A stretch of DNA of 64,000 bases from an uncultured Lacticaseibacillus sp. (GTDB lineage Bacteria; Bacillota; Bacilli; Lactobacillales; Lactobacillaceae): the NCBI GenBank assembly GCA_934370925.1, contig CAKRNG010000002.1:70572-134571 (forward strand), read 5' to 3'. Position numbers and translations under genes: made by a program. Positions 17,928 through 26,575 of this stretch are shown here, in pieces. The first letter of the stretch is position 1. Each line of letters begins with the position of its first letter. Below the pieces are notes generated by a model. It did no database searches and had not been told where the DNA came from. It saw only the letters and a program-made list of their open reading frames with translations.

Positions 17928-19220
17928 ATGGCACAAGCAGAATTTCATAATGACGCAGCAATTCTTGATATCGGTGACCGTCCTGGACTCGCCCAGTGGT
18001 TTGGCCTCTCCATCCAGCACCTATTCGCCATGTTCGGTTCGACCGTCTTGGTGCCAATCCTCGTTGGTCTGGATCCATCCATCGCCCTCATGAGTAGTGG
18101 GGTGGGAACCCTCATGTACATTCTCATCACAAAGGGGAAGATTCCTGCCTACATGGGCTCCTCATTTAGCTTCATCACGGTCATGCAGGCACTGATGAAG
18201 GGCGCTGGCTATCCCGCAATTGCCCAGGGAACCATGGCCGTGGGGATTGTTTACCTCATTGTCGCTCTCATCGTAAACTATATCGGGAGCGATTGGATTG
18301 ATAAAGCACTGCCCCCAGTTGTGGTCGGCCCCATCGTCATGGTGATTGGCCTCTCCCTTGCTGGTACCGCCGCAACGGACGCAACGATGCGGACCGTTAG
18401 CGCCACCGAATCCGTCTATGACCTCCGTTACTTTACGGTGGCAATGCTGACGCTGATTTTAACCATCATTTACAACATGTACCTGAAGAAGTTCATCAGT
18501 CTGCTTCCCATCCTGCTCGGGATTGTCAGTGGCTACCTGATTGCCCTCGCATTTGGGATTGTCGATTTCTCCGGTGTGATGAGTGCGAAGTGGTTCAGCT
18601 TGCCTGACTTCCAAGTCCCATTCTTAACCTACAGCCCTAAGTTCTACTGGGGTGCAATTCTCTCCATGGCGCCAATTGCCTTCGTGACCATGACGGAACA
18701 CATGGGCCACATCATGGTGCTCGACAAACTGACGGGGCGGAACTTCTTCAAGGATCCTGGTCTGAACCACACATTGGCGGGGGATGGGACGGCTTCCATC
18801 ATCGCCAGTCTAATTGGGGGATCCGCAGTAACCTCGTACGGTGAAAACATTGGGGTGCTCGCCATGACGCGTGTCCATTCCATCTACGTGCTTGGTGGGG
18901 CCGGATTCTTCGCCATCGTCTTCGCCTTCATTGGCAAACTCAGCGCACTGATTCGCTCAATTCCAAGTCCCGTCATCGGGGGGATTAGCTTCCTTCTCTT
19001 CGGGGTGATTGCCAGCAACGGTCTGCGTGTCCTAATCGACAACAAGATTGACTTTAACAAGAAGCGGAACCTCATGATTGCGTCCACCATTCTTGTCATC
19101 GGAATTGGGAATGCAAGCTTACAGTTCTCTGGCTACACGTTCTCCGGTCTTGCATTAGCAACCGTTATCGGGATTCTGATGAACCTGATTCTGCCACAAA
19201 AAGCGGCAAACGAAGATTAA
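17928..19220 (+). CDS. uraA: Uracil permease, UraA/PyrP type
   Basis: A ~430-residue nucleobase:cation symporter (NCS2 family) with about 12–14 hydrophobic helices. Family signs are the N-terminal GLAQWFGLSIQHLFAMFGSTVLVP and the helix-breaking TEHMGHIMVL and GDGTASIIASLIGGSAVTSYGENIG blocks; Glu in TEHMGH and Glu in SYGENIG are the usual substrate/proton residues. The PyrR attenuator just upstream supports uracil as substrate. ATG 17928 with GGAG is chosen over a TTG 12 bp earlier. A GC-rich hairpin follows the gene. Confidence 0.95.
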   Translation: MAQAEFHNDAAILDIGDRPGLAQWFGLSIQHLFAMFGSTVLVPILVGLDPSIALMSSGVGTLMYILITKGKIPAYMGSSFSFITVMQALMKGAGYPAIAQGTMAVGIVYLIVALIVNYIGSDWIDKALPPVVVGPIVMVIGLSLAGTAATDATMRTVSATESVYDLRYFTVAMLTLILTIIYNMYLKKFISLLPILLGIVSGYLIALAFGIVDFSGVMSAKWFSLPDFQVPFLTYSPKFYWGAILSMAPIAFVTMTEHMGHIMVLDKLTGRNFFKDPGLNHTLAGDGTASIIASLIGGSAVTSYGENIGVLAMTRVHSIYVLGGAGFFAIVFAFIGKLSALIRSIPSPVIGGISFLLFGVIASNGLRVLIDNKIDFNKKRNLMIASTILVIGIGNASLQFSGYTFSGLALATVIGILMNLILPQKAANED

Positions 19221-19231
19221 GGCCATTTTCT

Positions 19232-19276
19232 AACAGCCCCGTCAAAACCCATGTTCGGGATTTTGGCGGGGCTGTT
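19232..19276 (+). terminator. Hairpin after uraA
   Basis: AACAGCCCCG (19232–19241) pairs with CGGGGCTGTT (19267–19276), with a further CAAAA/TTTTG inner stem. The T run is short, so termination may be partial. Confidence 0.7.
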
Positions 19277-19318
19277 GTGCGCTGGCCTCATTTTGACTAG
19301 CAAAATGGCCGGGTGACA

Positions 19319-19430
19319 CATATAATTAAACTTGCGAACGATTGTTCCAAAAGCAACACTGCTGTATTTGGAACAACACCAACAGACTTAAATTTGCGAC
19401 TCCAATCGCAGGAAGAAAGGGTGGGGGACA
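19319..19430 (+). promoter_or_regulatory. Promoter -10 box and structured leader of the carA-like gene
   Basis: TATAAT lies at about 19321–19326; no -35 box at normal spacing is clear. The ~100-base leader contains GTTCCAAA...TTTGGAAC (about 19344–19372) and a second small hairpin GCGA...TCGC (about 19397–19410). These could be an operator or an RNA structure. No PyrR loop was found here, unlike before uraA. Confidence 0.4.
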
Positions 19431-20507
19431 ATGCGCCGCTACTTAATACTTGACGATGGCACCTCGTATGCCGGCACCGGCTTTGGGGCACCAATTGTAA
19501 CAACGGGGGAACTCGTTATTCAGACGGGGATGACTGGCTACCAAGCAACCATTACGGATAAGGTCAATACGGGCAAAATCATCATGTTTGCCGCGCCACT
19601 CGTCGGTACGGTGGGGATTAACCGCAACGACTACGAAAGCATCGACCCCGCGATTAAAGGGGTGATTGTTGCGGGCTTAGCCGATGAACCAGGGCACTTT
19701 GCCAGTAAAGCCACCCTCGATAGCTACTTGACGAGTATGCGTATTCCCGGTGTTTACGGCATTGATACGCGCGCACTGATGCGCCACGTGAACGCGGCGG
19801 GGCGGGCATTTAAGGCCAGTATCGTGGACGCAGATGACGAACATGCGTTTGACCAGCTCCGAGCACTGGTGCTGCCACATAATCAGGTACAGCAAGTTTC
19901 CACCGAGAAGCCATACCCATCTCCAGCTACCGGCAAGAACGTCGTGGTGGTGGACTTTGGTCTGAAGCACAGCTTGCTCCGGGCACTGGCCGTACGTGAC
20001 TGTAACCTCACCATTGTGCCCGCACCAACTAAAGCCAAAACCATTCTTGGGTTAAGTCCGGACGGGGTCGTGCTATCAGACGGCCCTGGCGACCCTGGGG
20101 ATGCCGCATACGCGGAAGAGATGATTCGGGGATTGCAAGGGAACGTGCCACTCCTAGCGATTGGCCTGGGTCACGAACTCTTTGCACGGGCAAATGGCGC
20201 GGAGACGTTACGGCTTGAACAGGAACACCACGGTTTGAACTTCCCCGTTCGCGAAGTTGCGACGGGTCGTGTCGATATTACCACCCAGAATCACAGTTAT
20301 GGTGTGCGGTCCGAAAGCCTGCAGCCAGACAAACTGCTGGTCACACACGTCAATGTTGTGGACGGCGCGATTGAAGGGTTGCGGCACCGGCTGTACCCGG
20401 CATTTTCCGTCCAATTTCAGCCCGAAGATGCGCCTGGTAGTGGTGATACCGAGCATATTATTACCGAATTCATGGAGTTAATGGACGCCTTTGAGACGCA
20501 AGATTAA
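19431..20507 (+). CDS. CarA-like protein with a disrupted glutaminase site
   Basis: A 358-residue homolog of the small subunit of carbamoyl phosphate synthase, full length and collinear. The N-terminal domain (about 1–150) and the class I glutaminase fold (about 168–350) are both present. Yet the nucleophile elbow reads LLAIGLGHEL, with Gly245 where the catalytic Cys should be. The distal motif reads VQFQPE, with Gln330 in place of the catalytic His, while Glu332 remains. Glutamine hydrolysis is therefore not expected. There are no stops or frameshifts. The start at 19431 has a GTGGGGG site. It is followed 31 bp later by an equally altered carB-like gene. A non-catalytic or regulatory role, or decay after loss of the pyr operon, are both possible. 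Confidence 0.85.
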   Translation: MRRYLILDDGTSYAGTGFGAPIVTTGELVIQTGMTGYQATITDKVNTGKIIMFAAPLVGTVGINRNDYESIDPAIKGVIVAGLADEPGHFASKATLDSYLTSMRIPGVYGIDTRALMRHVNAAGRAFKASIVDADDEHAFDQLRALVLPHNQVQQVSTEKPYPSPATGKNVVVVDFGLKHSLLRALAVRDCNLTIVPAPTKAKTILGLSPDGVVLSDGPGDPGDAAYAEEMIRGLQGNVPLLAIGLGHELFARANGAETLRLEQEHHGLNFPVREVATGRVDITTQNHSYGVRSESLQPDKLLVTHVNVVDGAIEGLRHRLYPAFSVQFQPEDAPGSGDTEHIITEFMELMDAFETQD

Positions 20508-20538
20508 CCAGAATCGATTTTGAAAGGATGACCTTACT

Positions 20539-23397
20539 ATGTCCAATATCAATACAGTCCTCGTGATCGGTTCAGGACCCGTTAGTTCCGCCCAACCCGC
20601 CACATCACCCGCCGATACCGACCTCAGTTGTCGGGCGCTTGTTGCGGCGGGAAAGACGGTCATTTTGGTGACGTCTGACCCGAACGTTTTCCGGGACCAA
20701 CGCATGGCGACCCGGTTTTACGTTTCACCACTGACGAGTGAGTTTGTTAGCCAAGTCATTCGGCGCGAACACCCCGATGCCATTCTTGCGACCTCTGGGG
20801 GGCAAATCGCGCTCGACTTGATTCGTCAGGTCGATGAATCTGGATTACTTCGGCACCTCAACGTCGCCGTCCTCGGCAGTCCGCTGCGTGCGATTCGCCA
20901 AACTGAAAATGGGGAAGCACTGCGCCACTTACTGACAACCCTCAAGATTCCGGTACCTGAATCAACGTATACCGAAACGGAAAGTGACGCTCTCGCCATC
21001 GCAAACGACATTGGCTATCCCGTTATGATGCGTCGTGGTCAGACACGGGGCATTGCGCGCAACAGCGATGAACTCGTGCGCCTCATTACCGACAGTATCG
21101 GCAACGGGAAAATTCTGATTGAACGGGCCATTCGGAGTTTCAAGGCAATTGAACTGGTCGTTATGCGTGATGGCGCAGACAACTGCGTACTCCTGGGAAC
21201 GCTCGAAAACTTCGATCCCGTGGGGGTTAACCCCGTCAATACCGTGGCATTCACCCCCGCACAGTCCCTGACAGATGCGGATCGACGTGCATTACGCCAG
21301 GCAAGTTTCAAGGTGGCGCGTGCCATCGATTTGCGGGGCGTGGCAACCGTTTCGTTCGCGGTCGACCCCACCAGCGATATCTGGTACATGCTGAAGTTCC
21401 GGTTGGGGCTCGCCTGGGCGACAGATCTCGTTGAACGGGCCACTGGCTATCCTGTCGCAACGGTCAACACCGCCGTTGCATTGGGGCATGAGCTCCCTGA
21501 AATCAACATTAATGGGGATGTAACCGATGCCCACAAGATGGTTGCGTCTATCGAACCTGGTATTGACGCCATTGTGGCCCGCTTCCCGCAATTTCCGCAG
21601 TCTGGTCTGAGTGGGGCGAAGTTAGGCCCCCAGCTCGTTGCGAGCGGTGCCATTATTACGGCTGGGCGTATGCTCGAATCCGTGCTTCTTCAGGGAATCT
21701 ACGCCTTACGCCAATCTCCAACGACTGTCATTCCCGCCAGTATTCGGGCTTGGGACGAGGACACACTTACGCAGCACATTATCCACCCAAGTGATTTACG
21801 TTTAGCTGCCTTCTGGGTGGCCCTCGAGCGGGATTACACGGTGCCCGAGCTGGCTGAGTTAGCACACGTGAACCGAACATTTATCGCGGCGGTTGCGACG
21901 CTGGTCCGCACGGCGGGATTGCTCAAGACTGGCCAGGGCGACCCAGAATTACTCCATCGCGCCAAGCGCTACGGATTCTTGGACACGACCATCGCCAATA
22001 TTTGGGGCGTTACGGACGTTCATGTTCGTGAATTGCGCGAAGAACATAACATTCGCCCAACCTTCAAGGCGCTGGACGGCATGGGGCTTATCGAACAACC
22101 CACAGCCACGTACTACGCGACCTACGAACAGGAAAACGAGAGTGTGGCGTCTGGGCGTAAACGCGTGATTGTGCTCGCACCGAACGCCGCCGCACCTTGG
22201 TTAAACTTGGCGCACGAGTCAATCAGTACAAAAATGCTGACGGCAATCCATGATGCAGGGTATACACCCATTCTTGTTGGTAGTAGTCCCCGACCACTGA
22301 TTTGCCCAGGTGCCAAGCACTACATCAGCAATGTCTCGCCTGAACTCATCCGCGATATCGTTGCCATTGAGCAACCACTTGGCGTCATTTGCCAAACCGC
22401 GGGACGTGAAGGAAGTAGTGTGGCACGCATGCTGAATAAGCTCGACATTCCCGTTTTGGGCTCGACTGTGGGTGCAACGCGGAAAGTCCCTCAAGCACAA
22501 GTACAGTCGGTTCTAGCCGGCCTAAGCGATGAAGAATGGCGTGTTGTGCAGGATCGGAACGCAACGGGCAGCATTAGCGCCACGCATCTGGCCGTTGACG
22601 CCATTGCGGATGGTGATGACGTTGCCGTGATGGGCGTCATCAATAGCCTTGAACAAAACGAGAGTCGTGCGGGAACTGTGCTTGCGGTAACGCCACCCCG
22701 AAAGAAGGCGGCGCCACTGACCACTAAAGCCAGTGATATTACCGTCACACTGAGTCGTATGATGGGCCTGGTCGGATTTGTTCATGCAGACATGGTGGTT
22801 GAAGACGGCACGATTGCGGTCACCTTCATCGGCCCCAGCGCCAGTGCGACCGTTCCATTCTTGGCAAAAACGCTGCGGAACGATGCGATTCAACTTGCAT
22901 GTCGTGTCTTGTTGGGACAAAAGCTAGCGGACAGCGATGTGGCGTCTGGCCAATTGCCGCAAGCACCTGGTGTTCACGTTCTGCTCCCCGTTTTACGTAG
23001 TGGGCTTGTCGCACCCGGAAACAAAATCCCCGAAATGGTGCAAACTGGCCTCGTAATGGGGACGGATCTCAGTTTAGGGAAGGCGCTCATCAAGGCGTTT
23101 GCGGCTGCACATGAACCATTGCTCAGCTACGGAACGGTGTTGCTGGAGGAGGGGACACCTGAAGCAGCCAAACTGGCACCACGTTTGGCCACGCTTGGGT
23201 TCCAGATTGTTGGTCATGACCACGCTGCACATCTGAATGACGTCCAGCTCATCGTGATGAACGAACCCGACGATGAATTACGTCGGCGCGCAACCGCGTA
23301 TACCGTGCCGATTCTGAATACGGTGTCCGCAGACGCAATTTTGCAGGTGTTTGAAGCACGTGCATTCTCATTAGCGCCACTGGTGGCAACGAATTAA
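20539..23397 (+). CDS. CarB-like protein with disrupted ATP-grasp sites
   Basis: A 952-residue homolog of the carbamoyl phosphate synthase large subunit (canonical about 1,060). The N-terminal start VLVIGSGP and the order of domains are kept. In the first ATP-grasp domain the canonical IEVNPR reads LKFRLG (Lys286 for Glu, Arg288 for Asn) and NVQF reads TVSF (Ser272 for Gln), so the three metal ligands are gone. IHTGDS is also lost. In the second half roughly 80–100 residues are missing, and IEVNPRASR reads FIGPSASA. The C-terminal MGS-like domain is short. The middle oligomerisation region (about 400–550) is comparatively normal. ATP-dependent synthesis is unlikely. The frame is fully open, so selection for another role is plausible. 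Confidence 0.85.
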   Translation: MSNINTVLVIGSGPVSSAQPATSPADTDLSCRALVAAGKTVILVTSDPNVFRDQRMATRFYVSPLTSEFVSQVIRREHPDAILATSGGQIALDLIRQVDESGLLRHLNVAVLGSPLRAIRQTENGEALRHLLTTLKIPVPESTYTETESDALAIANDIGYPVMMRRGQTRGIARNSDELVRLITDSIGNGKILIERAIRSFKAIELVVMRDGADNCVLLGTLENFDPVGVNPVNTVAFTPAQSLTDADRRALRQASFKVARAIDLRGVATVSFAVDPTSDIWYMLKFRLGLAWATDLVERATGYPVATVNTAVALGHELPEININGDVTDAHKMVASIEPGIDAIVARFPQFPQSGLSGAKLGPQLVASGAIITAGRMLESVLLQGIYALRQSPTTVIPASIRAWDEDTLTQHIIHPSDLRLAAFWVALERDYTVPELAELAHVNRTFIAAVATLVRTAGLLKTGQGDPELLHRAKRYGFLDTTIANIWGVTDVHVRELREEHNIRPTFKALDGMGLIEQPTATYYATYEQENESVASGRKRVIVLAPNAAAPWLNLAHESISTKMLTAIHDAGYTPILVGSSPRPLICPGAKHYISNVSPELIRDIVAIEQPLGVICQTAGREGSSVARMLNKLDIPVLGSTVGATRKVPQAQVQSVLAGLSDEEWRVVQDRNATGSISATHLAVDAIADGDDVAVMGVINSLEQNESRAGTVLAVTPPRKKAAPLTTKASDITVTLSRMMGLVGFVHADMVVEDGTIAVTFIGPSASATVPFLAKTLRNDAIQLACRVLLGQKLADSDVASGQLPQAPGVHVLLPVLRSGLVAPGNKIPEMVQTGLVMGTDLSLGKALIKAFAAAHEPLLSYGTVLLEEGTPEAAKLAPRLATLGFQIVGHDHAAHLNDVQLIVMNEPDDELRRRATAYTVPILNTVSADAILQVFEARAFSLAPLVATN

Positions 23398-23399
23398 AC

Positions 23400-23603
23400 A
23401 AAAAATCCCCGTAGAAGTTTGAGGCTGCGCCAGAAGACGATTTGGCCCCGGTATACAAAGCAGGCCCGGTAGAAATCCCGAACTTAGGATTTCTACCGGG
23501 CCTGCTTTGTATGTTAGGGGACAGTCTTCTGGCGCGCGACTGGATGTAATGTTCGTGTGCCTTGGACTTATGGCGCACCCCCAGCACTCTACGGGGATTT
23601 TTT
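23400..23603. terminator. Convergent carB/rqcH terminator, split by a repeat element
   Basis: Perfect 16-bp arms, AAAAAATCCCCGTAGA (23400–23415) and TCTACGGGGATTTTTT (23588–23603), lie 172 bases apart with the dispersed repeat between them. Without the repeat the arms would form a normal bidirectional terminator with a short loop. Confidence 0.8.
23421..23578. repeat. Dispersed intergenic repeat, copy A
   Basis: About 158 bp, starting GAGGCTGCGCCAGAAGAC and ending GGACTTATGGCGCACC, so the outer ends form an imperfect terminal inverted repeat (GGCTGCGCC/GGCGCACC). An inner pair CGCCAGAAGAC/GTCTTCTGGCG encloses a strong central hairpin (CAGGCCCGGTAGAAATCC ... GGATTTCTACCGGGCCTG). No coding capacity. 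It shares both core and ends with copy B at 26601 and the ends with the copies around ppaC. Confidence 0.85.
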
Positions 23604-23645
23604 ATATCGAATCAGGTTTACATAACGAAAATTATTTACAGTTGG

Positions 23646-25355
23646 CTACATCGTTGGCTTGACGCGCATTTTATCAACCAGTGCCTTATCTGGGGTCACC
23701 GCCATGGTACGTTGGCCCGTGTAAATGACATAACCTGGCTTCGCACCGTTTGGCTTCTTGATTCGCTTGACGGGAATGTAATCAACCTGCACGTTCGCGG
23801 AATTCTGCGAGCGGGAATAGTAGGCCGCCAGATTGGCCGCTTCAACAAGCGTTTTGTCCGTTGGGTGATTGCTCTCCACAATGACGTGCGAACCGGGAAC
23901 ATCCTTGGCGTGTAACCAAATTGAATCCTTAGCCGCAGTATGGAGGGTCAGCTGGTCGTTCTGCAGGTTATTCTTTCCGACCAAAATGTGCGTCCCGTCG
24001 CTTGCCCAGAAACTATCGGGCTTGGCAACCTTCACGCGGGGCTTTTTCTTACCCTTGGTTTTCGGCCGGCGAATGTACCCAGATTGTTCGAGTTCCGTCT
24101 TGATGTCCTCTAAATCCTTAGGGGCGGCCAAATCAACGAGTGCCGAAACACCTTGCAGGTAGGCGAGTTCTTCTTCAGCAACCGCAATCTGCTCGTTCAC
24201 GTGCACCACAGAGTTCCGGAGCTTCTGGTAACGGGTGAAGTATTTCTGGGCATTCTTATTTGGCCCCAGTTCTGGTGCCAAGGTAATCTTGAGAGGCTTC
24301 ATGTCATCATAAAAGTTAGGCAGGGTGACGCTGGTCGCGCCCCGAGGAACCTGATTCAGGTAAGTGGTCAGGATTTCACCACGCACCCGCAATTCATCCG
24401 CCTTCGCACTTTCTTCAAGTGACCGGTGAAGTTTCTTGAGTTTAGCCGTCACTCGATCCGTGTTGTTCTTGAGGACCCGAATGACGGTACTGCCCACCTG
24501 ATTAACGCGTGTTCGTTCAGCCTTCTGTGCGTAAAAGGCATCCAGAAGTTCAGATAGGGTAGGGAATGTCTGGCGTTCACCCGGCAGGCTTACGTACGGG
24601 GTTGCTGTGAAGACGGGCTTCTTTGCCGTCGTAATCGTTGGCGTTGGGGCATCGAGTGCCTCAAAATAACCTTGCCAAGCGGGACCGGGCAGGCCACTAG
24701 TCAGGCGGGTGGCAAGTTCAACGGCTGAATCACGGGCAAATCCCTGAAACTGGCCCTGCAACGCCTTCGCCAACGTTGGCACGTCACCATCGCTCTGCTC
24801 AAGTAGCTGCACCCAATCGGCGCTGGTGGCGGTAAATGGATCTAACTTGTCCTGGTGGGGCGGTGCGATATAATCGGCGCCGGGCATTAAGAGACGGTAC
24901 CGATTTTCATCTGCTGGCACGTGGCGAATTAAGTCAATAATCCGATTCGTTCCCACATTGACCAACGTAATGTTCGAGTGCCGGCCCATGAGTTCAACCA
25001 CGAGGCGTAACTTCAGGTCATCACCTAATTCATCACGGCTCGCAAAATCGAGGTGGAGCACGCGGTCTGCACCCACCTGATGGAAGCCAGTTAACGTTGC
25101 GGCCGCCAAATATTTGCGCATCGTCATCGTGAAGTTAGAGGGCACTGCGGGATTGGCAAACGGAATGGCCGTCACCTGAACCCGCGCGTATTCTGGATTG
25201 GCTGACAGAAGCAGGGGGCGATTCTTACCCTGCGCCCGAATTGTAAGCACAATCTCATTTGGATAAGGCTGTTGTACCTTCATGACGCGCCCACCCGTAA
25301 GTAGCGCCGCCAGTTCGTGCGCCATGGCGTGTGTAAACATTCCGTCAAATGACAT
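23646..25355 (-). CDS. rqcH: RqcH/NFACT family ribosome quality-control protein
   Basis: A 569-residue protein formerly annotated as fibronectin-binding protein FbpA. The order is NFACT-N (about 1–180, with VELMGRHSNITLVN), a helix-hairpin-helix region, a long coiled coil (about 285–420) and the NFACT-R domain (about 445–560, with FWASDGTHILVGKNNLQND and WLHAKDVPGSHVIVES). In Bacillus RqcH binds stalled 50S–peptidyl-tRNA complexes and directs addition of alanine tails. No signal peptide is present, consistent with a cytoplasmic role. AAAGGAG precedes the ATG. It is convergent with the carB-like gene and is the gene that normally ends the pyr locus in lactobacilli. Confidence 0.93.
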   Translation of the reverse strand: MSFDGMFTHAMAHELAALLTGGRVMKVQQPYPNEIVLTIRAQGKNRPLLLSANPEYARVQVTAIPFANPAVPSNFTMTMRKYLAAATLTGFHQVGADRVLHLDFASRDELGDDLKLRLVVELMGRHSNITLVNVGTNRIIDLIRHVPADENRYRLLMPGADYIAPPHQDKLDPFTATSADWVQLLEQSDGDVPTLAKALQGQFQGFARDSAVELATRLTSGLPGPAWQGYFEALDAPTPTITTAKKPVFTATPYVSLPGERQTFPTLSELLDAFYAQKAERTRVNQVGSTVIRVLKNNTDRVTAKLKKLHRSLEESAKADELRVRGEILTTYLNQVPRGATSVTLPNFYDDMKPLKITLAPELGPNKNAQKYFTRYQKLRNSVVHVNEQIAVAEEELAYLQGVSALVDLAAPKDLEDIKTELEQSGYIRRPKTKGKKKPRVKVAKPDSFWASDGTHILVGKNNLQNDQLTLHTAAKDSIWLHAKDVPGSHVIVESNHPTDKTLVEAANLAAYYSRSQNSANVQVDYIPVKRIKKPNGAKPGYVIYTGQRTMAVTPDKALVDKMRVKPTM

Positions 25356-25705
25356 AATTATCTCCTTTATCTAGTCCGTAATATGAAGCCGTTTGTGCCA
25401 GATACACAAAGTAAATTGCCCAATGGATCCATCCGACCATACAGCTTCCCGTTTCTACGCGGTAAATTCCGCGCAATACCCAATTAATTGTACCGTTTTA
25501 AAATTCGACACGCAAAACATCCACCACATCACCAGTGGGGCAAAACGACAAGGATGTCCGTCTAGCAGAAAGTAAAATAATTTTCACAACCGGATTTTAA
25601 CGCAAATGAATCCGAATACAGCGGCGTTTTTACATTTTCGTCGTTCGCGACGTTGCCCGTTATGTGGTATATTCAGGAGTGATTATTGCGAAGGAGCTGA
25701 AGAAA
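25356..25705. other. Divergent intergenic region rqcH/degV
   Basis: About 350 bases between two divergent genes. It should hold both promoters; a TATATT box near 25669 could serve degV. No RNA gene, repeat or convincing small gene was seen. A short open frame at 25393–25575 has no ribosome binding site and is not supported. Confidence 0.4.
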
Positions 25706-26575
25706 GTGACGAAAATTGCGATTGTGACCGATAGCACGGCTTATTTAACTGATGAGCAGGCTGCTGCGGCAAACATTACCGTTGTCCCGATTCCGGTCAT
25801 TCTCGACGGCACGGTGTACGATGAGGGTAAAGACATCACACCTGCCGAATTCTACGGCAAACTCAAGACCGCGAAGACCTTCCCAAGCACGAGCCAGCCA
25901 CCACTTGGCGAAATGTTGAAGCTCTACGAAAACTTGAAGAACGAGGGTTACGAACAGGTCATCAGTATCCACCTTGCCAGCACGATTTCTGGCTTCCAGC
26001 AGAACCTACGTGCGGCGGTTACGGATATTGATGGTATCGATGTCACTGTGTACGACTCCAAGATTACGGTGAAGCTAATGGGGTGGCTCGCCCTTGAAGC
26101 TGCGAAGATGGCAGAAAACGGCGCGACAGTTGATGCGATTATTAGCCGATTGGATGATTTGCGCAACACCATTGACGAATACTTCATCGTGAACGACATT
26201 CAAAATCTCGTTCGTGGTGGGCGGTTATCAAACGCAGCGGGATTCGTGGCGGGTATGCTGCGGATCAAGCCGCTCTTAACGTTCGACCCAACCAGCAACA
26301 AGATTGTCGCCATTGAGAAAATTCGCTCACTGAAGAAGGCATACGCCCGTGTTGAAACGCTGTTCTCAGAAGCACTAGCTGACGTCAACTATCCCGTTCG
26401 TGGCCTCATTATTCATGCAAATGATCCTGAAGCGGCAGAAGCCTGGAAGGCTGAACTTGAACAGAAATATCCCGACGTTACCTTCGAGATTTCCTTCTTT
26501 GGGCCAGTTATTGGCACACATCTCGGTGAAAAAGCCATTGCGCTTGCGTGGATGAAAGATTTTACAAGGGCATAA
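25706..26575 (+). CDS. DegV family fatty-acid-binding protein
   Basis: A 289-residue DegV-type protein. The N-terminal IAIVTDSTAYL motif, the TSQPPLGEM segment (with the conserved TSQP), ISIHLASTISGFQQN and a late FGPVIGTHLGEKAIALAW region are typical. The family (FakB-like) binds one long-chain fatty acid and, in some species, presents it to the kinase FakA; which lipid is bound here is unknown. Translation most likely starts at GTG 25706, with AAGGAG just upstream and a normal family N-terminus. An open stretch from 25664 only adds an unusual leader. The terminator downstream is interrupted by repeat copy B. Confidence 0.9.
   Translation: MTKIAIVTDSTAYLTDEQAAAANITVVPIPVILDGTVYDEGKDITPAEFYGKLKTAKTFPSTSQPPLGEMLKLYENLKNEGYEQVISIHLASTISGFQQNLRAAVTDIDGIDVTVYDSKITVKLMGWLALEAAKMAENGATVDAIISRLDDLRNTIDEYFIVNDIQNLVRGGRLSNAAGFVAGMLRIKPLLTFDPTSNKIVAIEKIRSLKKAYARVETLFSEALADVNYPVRGLIIHANDPEAAEAWKAELEQKYPDVTFEISFFGPVIGTHLGEKAIALAWMKDFTRA

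Noticed and set aside
19431..23397. Reading the carAB-like pair as ordinary, functional carbamoyl phosphate synthase
   Set aside because: The glutaminase Cys and His and the ATP-grasp Gln/Glu/Asn ligands are replaced, so a plain functional label would mislead.
23421..23578. CRISPR or tRNA interpretation of the hairpin repeats
   Set aside because: Copies are single, far apart and carry no spacers; no cloverleaf with anticodon features. No CRISPR array or tRNA gene was found anywhere in the window.
25393..25575. 60-codon frame between rqcH and degV
   Set aside because: No start signal; the region must hold two promoters.
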